A DNA stretch of 64,000 nt, from NCBI GenBank assembly GCA_036867785.1, contig CP145422.1, positions 310,001-374,000 of the forward strand, in the 5' to 3' direction. The notes under the pieces are model-generated. The model was not told the DNA's origin. It saw only the letters and a program-made list of their open reading frames with translations, and searched no databases. Both the position numbers and the translations under genes were made by a program. This document shows positions 63,996 to 64,000 of this stretch, one piece after another (within the stretch, counting starts at the first letter, position 1; every line of letters starts with the position of its first letter). This DNA is from Plasmodiophora brassicae. Its lineage: Eukaryota; Endomyxa: Phytomyxea; Phytomyxea; Plasmodiophorida.

Positions 63996-64000
63996 CCTGA

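Overview
The window reads as nuclear DNA of a GC-rich, compact eukaryotic microbe. Host genes sit 70-300 bp apart on both strands. Many carry short GT-AG introns (52-80 nt, mostly 53-62) that can be placed by eye, because each one restores a conserved protein. Tiny introns, tight spacing, GH18 chitinases and Ty3/gypsy elements fit a rhizarian protist of the plasmodiophorid type (Plasmodiophora/Spongospora). That assignment is inference only; nothing in the window proves the lineage.

Positions 1-24,000 are a transposon cluster. Two almost identical Ty3/gypsy chromodomain elements lie on the minus strand: copy A (1-5664, running off the left edge) and copy B (17620-23676, complete, 215-bp LTRs, 5-bp target duplication). 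Between them are a second, broken gypsy-like element (about 6156-10007), a hAT DNA transposon with terminal inverted repeats, a target duplication and a 57-nt intron (10242-12874), an unassigned gene carrying an RGTNLLESFHQ motif (about 13052-15635), and an old LTR with protease fragments in both orientations (16609-17460).

Positions 24,400-63,700 are mostly host genes. In order they are: a spliced gene that joins an eIF4E-like domain to a Pumilio RNA-binding domain; NOP53; a CDCA7-type 4CXXC_R1 zinc-finger protein; a CARMIL-like PH/LRR protein; kynurenine 3-monooxygenase; a small paralogue of the zinc-finger protein's C-terminal domain; two tandem paralogues of an unknown family; a GH18 chitinase; a REX1-type RNA exonuclease; an ISOC-type isochorismatase-fold protein; a DUF1771-Smr protein; an LRR protein; a giant membrane-anchored chitinase with three GH18 and two CBM1 modules; SEC23; a small membrane protein; a very-long-chain 3-ketoacyl-CoA reductase; an FKBP-TPR immunophilin; a DENN-domain protein; a PA-domain/multi-TM protein; and a small signal-peptide/TM protein. 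The right end (58.7-64 kb) also holds a Penelope-like RT remnant, a PIF/Harbinger remnant with an inverted duplication of its Myb-like gene, and a broken copy of the 5' end of the DENN gene.

The genes form no single pathway. Three themes recur: mRNA and rRNA handling (eIF4E-PUF, NOP53, REX1, Smr), chitin remodelling (two chitinase genes) and membrane traffic (SEC23, DENN). The most unusual items are the eIF4E-Pumilio fusion, the multimodular anchored chitinase with a 37-nt poly-G tract just upstream, and two lineage-specific small families (the repeated domain after the 4CXXC_R1 finger, and the tandem pair at 37-38 kb).
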